NCBI RefSeq assembly: GCF_002154225.1
Contig: NZ_MTSE01000024.1
Span: 1-64,000 of the forward strand
Reading direction: 5' to 3'
Source of the DNA: Hymenobacter crusticola
GTDB lineage: Bacteria; Bacteroidota; Bacteroidia; Cytophagales; Hymenobacteraceae
Length of the DNA: 64,000 bases
This document shows, in pieces, positions 62,178 through 64,000 of this stretch. Every line of letters begins with the position of its first letter. The stretch's first letter is position 1. The notes below the pieces were generated by a model. The model worked only from the letters and a program-made list of their open reading frames with translations, searched no databases and was not told the DNA's origin. Position numbers and translations under genes: made by a program.

Positions 62178-64000
62178 ATGAAAAGACTTCTATTGTTCAC
62201 CTTTTTACTTGTGATTAGTCTGTTGCAACAGGCTATTGCGCAAGACCGATCTATTTCCGGCCGCGTGACTGACGCCGCCGGAGGCCAAGGGTTACCAGGG
62301 GTAACCGTGCTGGTTGTAGGCACCACAAACGGAACTTCAACGAATGCTGATGGAAACTTCTCTCTGAGTGTAGCTAGCTCCGCCACTACCCTCTCGTTCA
62401 CCTCGATTGGCTACGTAGCGGTAGAGCGCGCCATTGGTACTGCCTCCACCATCAACGTTAGCCTAGCTTCTGACACGAAGCAGCTAAATGAGGTCGTCGT
62501 GACAGCGCTAGGGGTGGAAAGAACGCGGAACTCCCTACCATATGCCGCCACACAAATAGAAGGCGAAGACGTTACAAAAGCCCGTAACCCAAACTTTGTT
62601 AGCGGCTTATCTGGTAAAGTAGCCGGCGTGAACATCCGGCAGAACAACTCACTTGGGGGCTCGACCAACGTAGTGATCCGGGGCACTAAGTCGCTGTACG
62701 GCAACAACCAAGCACTCTTCGTAGTGGATGGCGTGCCGATCAGCAACGCCAACACCAACACCACCGACCAAGCTACCGGCCGCGGCGGTTATGACTACGG
62801 CAACGTAGCCGGCGACGTCAATCCCGACGATATTGCTTCCGTCACGGTGTTGAAGGGTGCAGCCGCTACGGCCCTGTACGGCTCACGCGCTTCGAACGGG
62901 GTAGTGCTCATCACGACCAAAAAAGGCAAGAAAGGCTTAGGCGTTACGGTGAACCTAGGTGCGCAGATGGGTTTCGTTGATAGAAGCACCTTCGTTAAAT
63001 ACCAAAAAGAGTATGGCGCTGGCTACGGCCCATTCTACGGTCCTGATGAGAAAAGCTACTTCAACCAGCGGGATATCAACGGTGATGGCGTAATTGATTT
63101 AGTAGTTCCGTTCACCGAAGATGCTTCTTACGGAGCGCCTTTCAACCCCAGCCAGCTGGTGTATCAATGGAATTCGCTCGATCCTAGCTCTCCTACTTAT
63201 CACCAGGCTACCCCATGGGTGGGCGCCAAGAATGATCCTAACTATTTCCTACAAGACGCGGTATCGCTGAACAACAACTTTACCATCGACGGTGGCAATG
63301 ATGTGGCGACCTTCAAGCTAGGCTACACGAACACCTACAACAAAGGCATTCTGCCCAACAGTAAGGTAGAGAAGAACATGGTCAACCTAGCGGCGTCGTT
63401 CAAGCCTACGGCAAAGCTGATGACCAGCGCCACGATCAACTTCACCAAGAACAATGGCCTAGGTCGTTACGGCACCGGCTACAGCGGCTTCAACGTGATG
63501 GAGCAGTTCCGGGAATGGTGGCAGACCAACGTGGATGTTAAAGAGCAGAAAGAAGCTTACTTCCGCAACCGGCAGAACATCACCTGGAACTGGCGGAGCC
63601 CTACTGATCTTCGGCCCATCTACTCGAACAACCCGTACTGGGTGCGTTATGAGAACTACGAAAACGATGAGCGCTACCACTATTTCGGAAACGCAATAGC
63701 TAGCTACAAAGTCAACGACTGGTTTGATGTGATGGGGCGCGTGACCTTGGATTCGTACGACGAATTGCAGGAAGAAAGAAACGCGGTTGGTAGCACCGGA
63801 ACACCTTTTTACTCCCGCTACAACAGAACGTCGCGGGAATACAACTACGACCTGATTGCCAACTTCAATAAGAACATCACCGACAAGTTCAACATCAGAG
63901 GTTTGATTGGTACCAACTTTAGGAGAAACCAGATCAACTCTATATTCGCCCAAACCAGTGGCGGTCTGGTGGTACCTAGGTTGTATTCGCTCTCTAACTC
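62178..64000 (+). CDS. SusC/RagA-family TonB-dependent receptor, 3' end beyond window
   Basis: The ATG at 62178 starts a strong signal peptide (KRLLLFTFLLVISLLQQAIA). Then a CarboxypepD_reg-like domain (ISGRVTDAAGGQGLPGVTVL, GTTNGTSTNADGNFSLSV), the plug opening LNEVVVTALGVERTRNSLPY with VAGVNIRQNNSLGGSTNVVI, NPDDIASVTVLKGAAATALY and the GSRASNGVVLITTKKG block, then barrel strands to the window edge (607 codons visible of an expected 1000 or so). It differs in its plug-start sequence (VVTALGVERTRNSLPYA type) from the receptor at 26.8 kb, so they are of different subgroups. Confidence 0.95.
   Translation, partial: MKRLLLFTFLLVISLLQQAIAQDRSISGRVTDAAGGQGLPGVTVLVVGTTNGTSTNADGNFSLSVASSATTLSFTSIGYVAVERAIGTASTINVSLASDTKQLNEVVVTALGVERTRNSLPYAATQIEGEDVTKARNPNFVSGLSGKVAGVNIRQNNSLGGSTNVVIRGTKSLYGNNQALFVVDGVPISNANTNTTDQATGRGGYDYGNVAGDVNPDDIASVTVLKGAAATALYGSRASNGVVLITTKKGKKGLGVTVNLGAQMGFVDRSTFVKYQKEYGAGYGPFYGPDEKSYFNQRDINGDGVIDLVVPFTEDASYGAPFNPSQLVYQWNSLDPSSPTYHQATPWVGAKNDPNYFLQDAVSLNNNFTIDGGNDVATFKLGYTNTYNKGILPNSKVEKNMVNLAASFKPTAKLMTSATINFTKNNGLGRYGTGYSGFNVMEQFREWWQTNVDVKEQKEAYFRNRQNITWNWRSPTDLRPIYSNNPYWVRYENYENDERYHYFGNAIASYKVNDWFDVMGRVTLDSYDELQEERNAVGSTGTPFYSRYNRTSREYNYDLIANFNKNITDKFNIRGLIGTNFRRNQINSIFAQTSGGLVVPRLYSLSN

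Overview
The window looks like chromosomal DNA of a member of the Bacteroidota, most likely Hymenobacter or a close relative in the Cytophagales. The signs are GC-rich coding DNA, SusC/SusD nutrient-uptake pairs, carboxypeptidase-regulatory-like domains, Hymenobacter-style multi-PAS histidine kinases, a 7TM sensor/AraC hybrid regulator, a DUF418 membrane protein and a TAnnTTTG-type -7 element. The genus is inference. No rRNA, tRNA or CRISPR array was seen.

Layout. 1-7 kb: the 3' end of a PAS histidine kinase, a surface carboxypeptidase-regulatory-like protein, an ECF sigma factor with a small membrane partner, Lgt and a Cof-type HAD phosphatase. 7-16 kb: small unknown genes, a GH18 chitinase, a MABP-like lipoprotein, an alpha/beta hydrolase and many wrecked genes (T9SS-type repeat protein, DNA/RNA endonuclease, serine hydrolase, glyoxalase tail). 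16.5-17.8 kb: a GntA/YqcI-like haem N-hydroxylase overlapping a DUF1989 gene. 19-22 kb: a DACNV-type protein carrying diadenylate cyclase motifs, and an SDR. 22-26 kb: short inverted-repeat elements, small unknowns and a SAM-I riboswitch without an obvious target. 26.8-31.6 kb: a SusC/SusD pair. 32-36 kb: S41 peptidase, serine hydrolase, broken immunity-type genes and an outer-membrane barrel. 37-45 kb: a hybrid sensor/AraC regulator, 21-bp phased repeats before a small secreted protein, a putative gluzincin peptidase and a DUF418 protein. 44.6-46.6 kb: truncated genes joined end to end. 47-54 kb: a CheB homologue, a very large CheB-CheR-PAS-GAF-kinase fusion and a NarL-type response regulator. 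54.7-60.5 kb: a five-gene TerY-P-like cluster (vWA, PP2C, kinase, membrane-anchored actin/Ppx-like protein, coiled-coil protein). 60.8-64 kb: an IS3 remnant and the start of another SusC gene.

The most interesting unit is the TerY-P-like cluster. The vWA-phosphatase-kinase triad is known from tellurite/stress and anti-phage contexts. Here it is followed by two further genes and bracketed by inverted copies of a 150-bp MITE-like repeat. Around it the window is rich in accessory debris: at least a dozen pseudogenes, five MITE-like copies, two IS remnants and several orphan immunity-like fragments. That pattern suggests an actively rearranging part of the chromosome.
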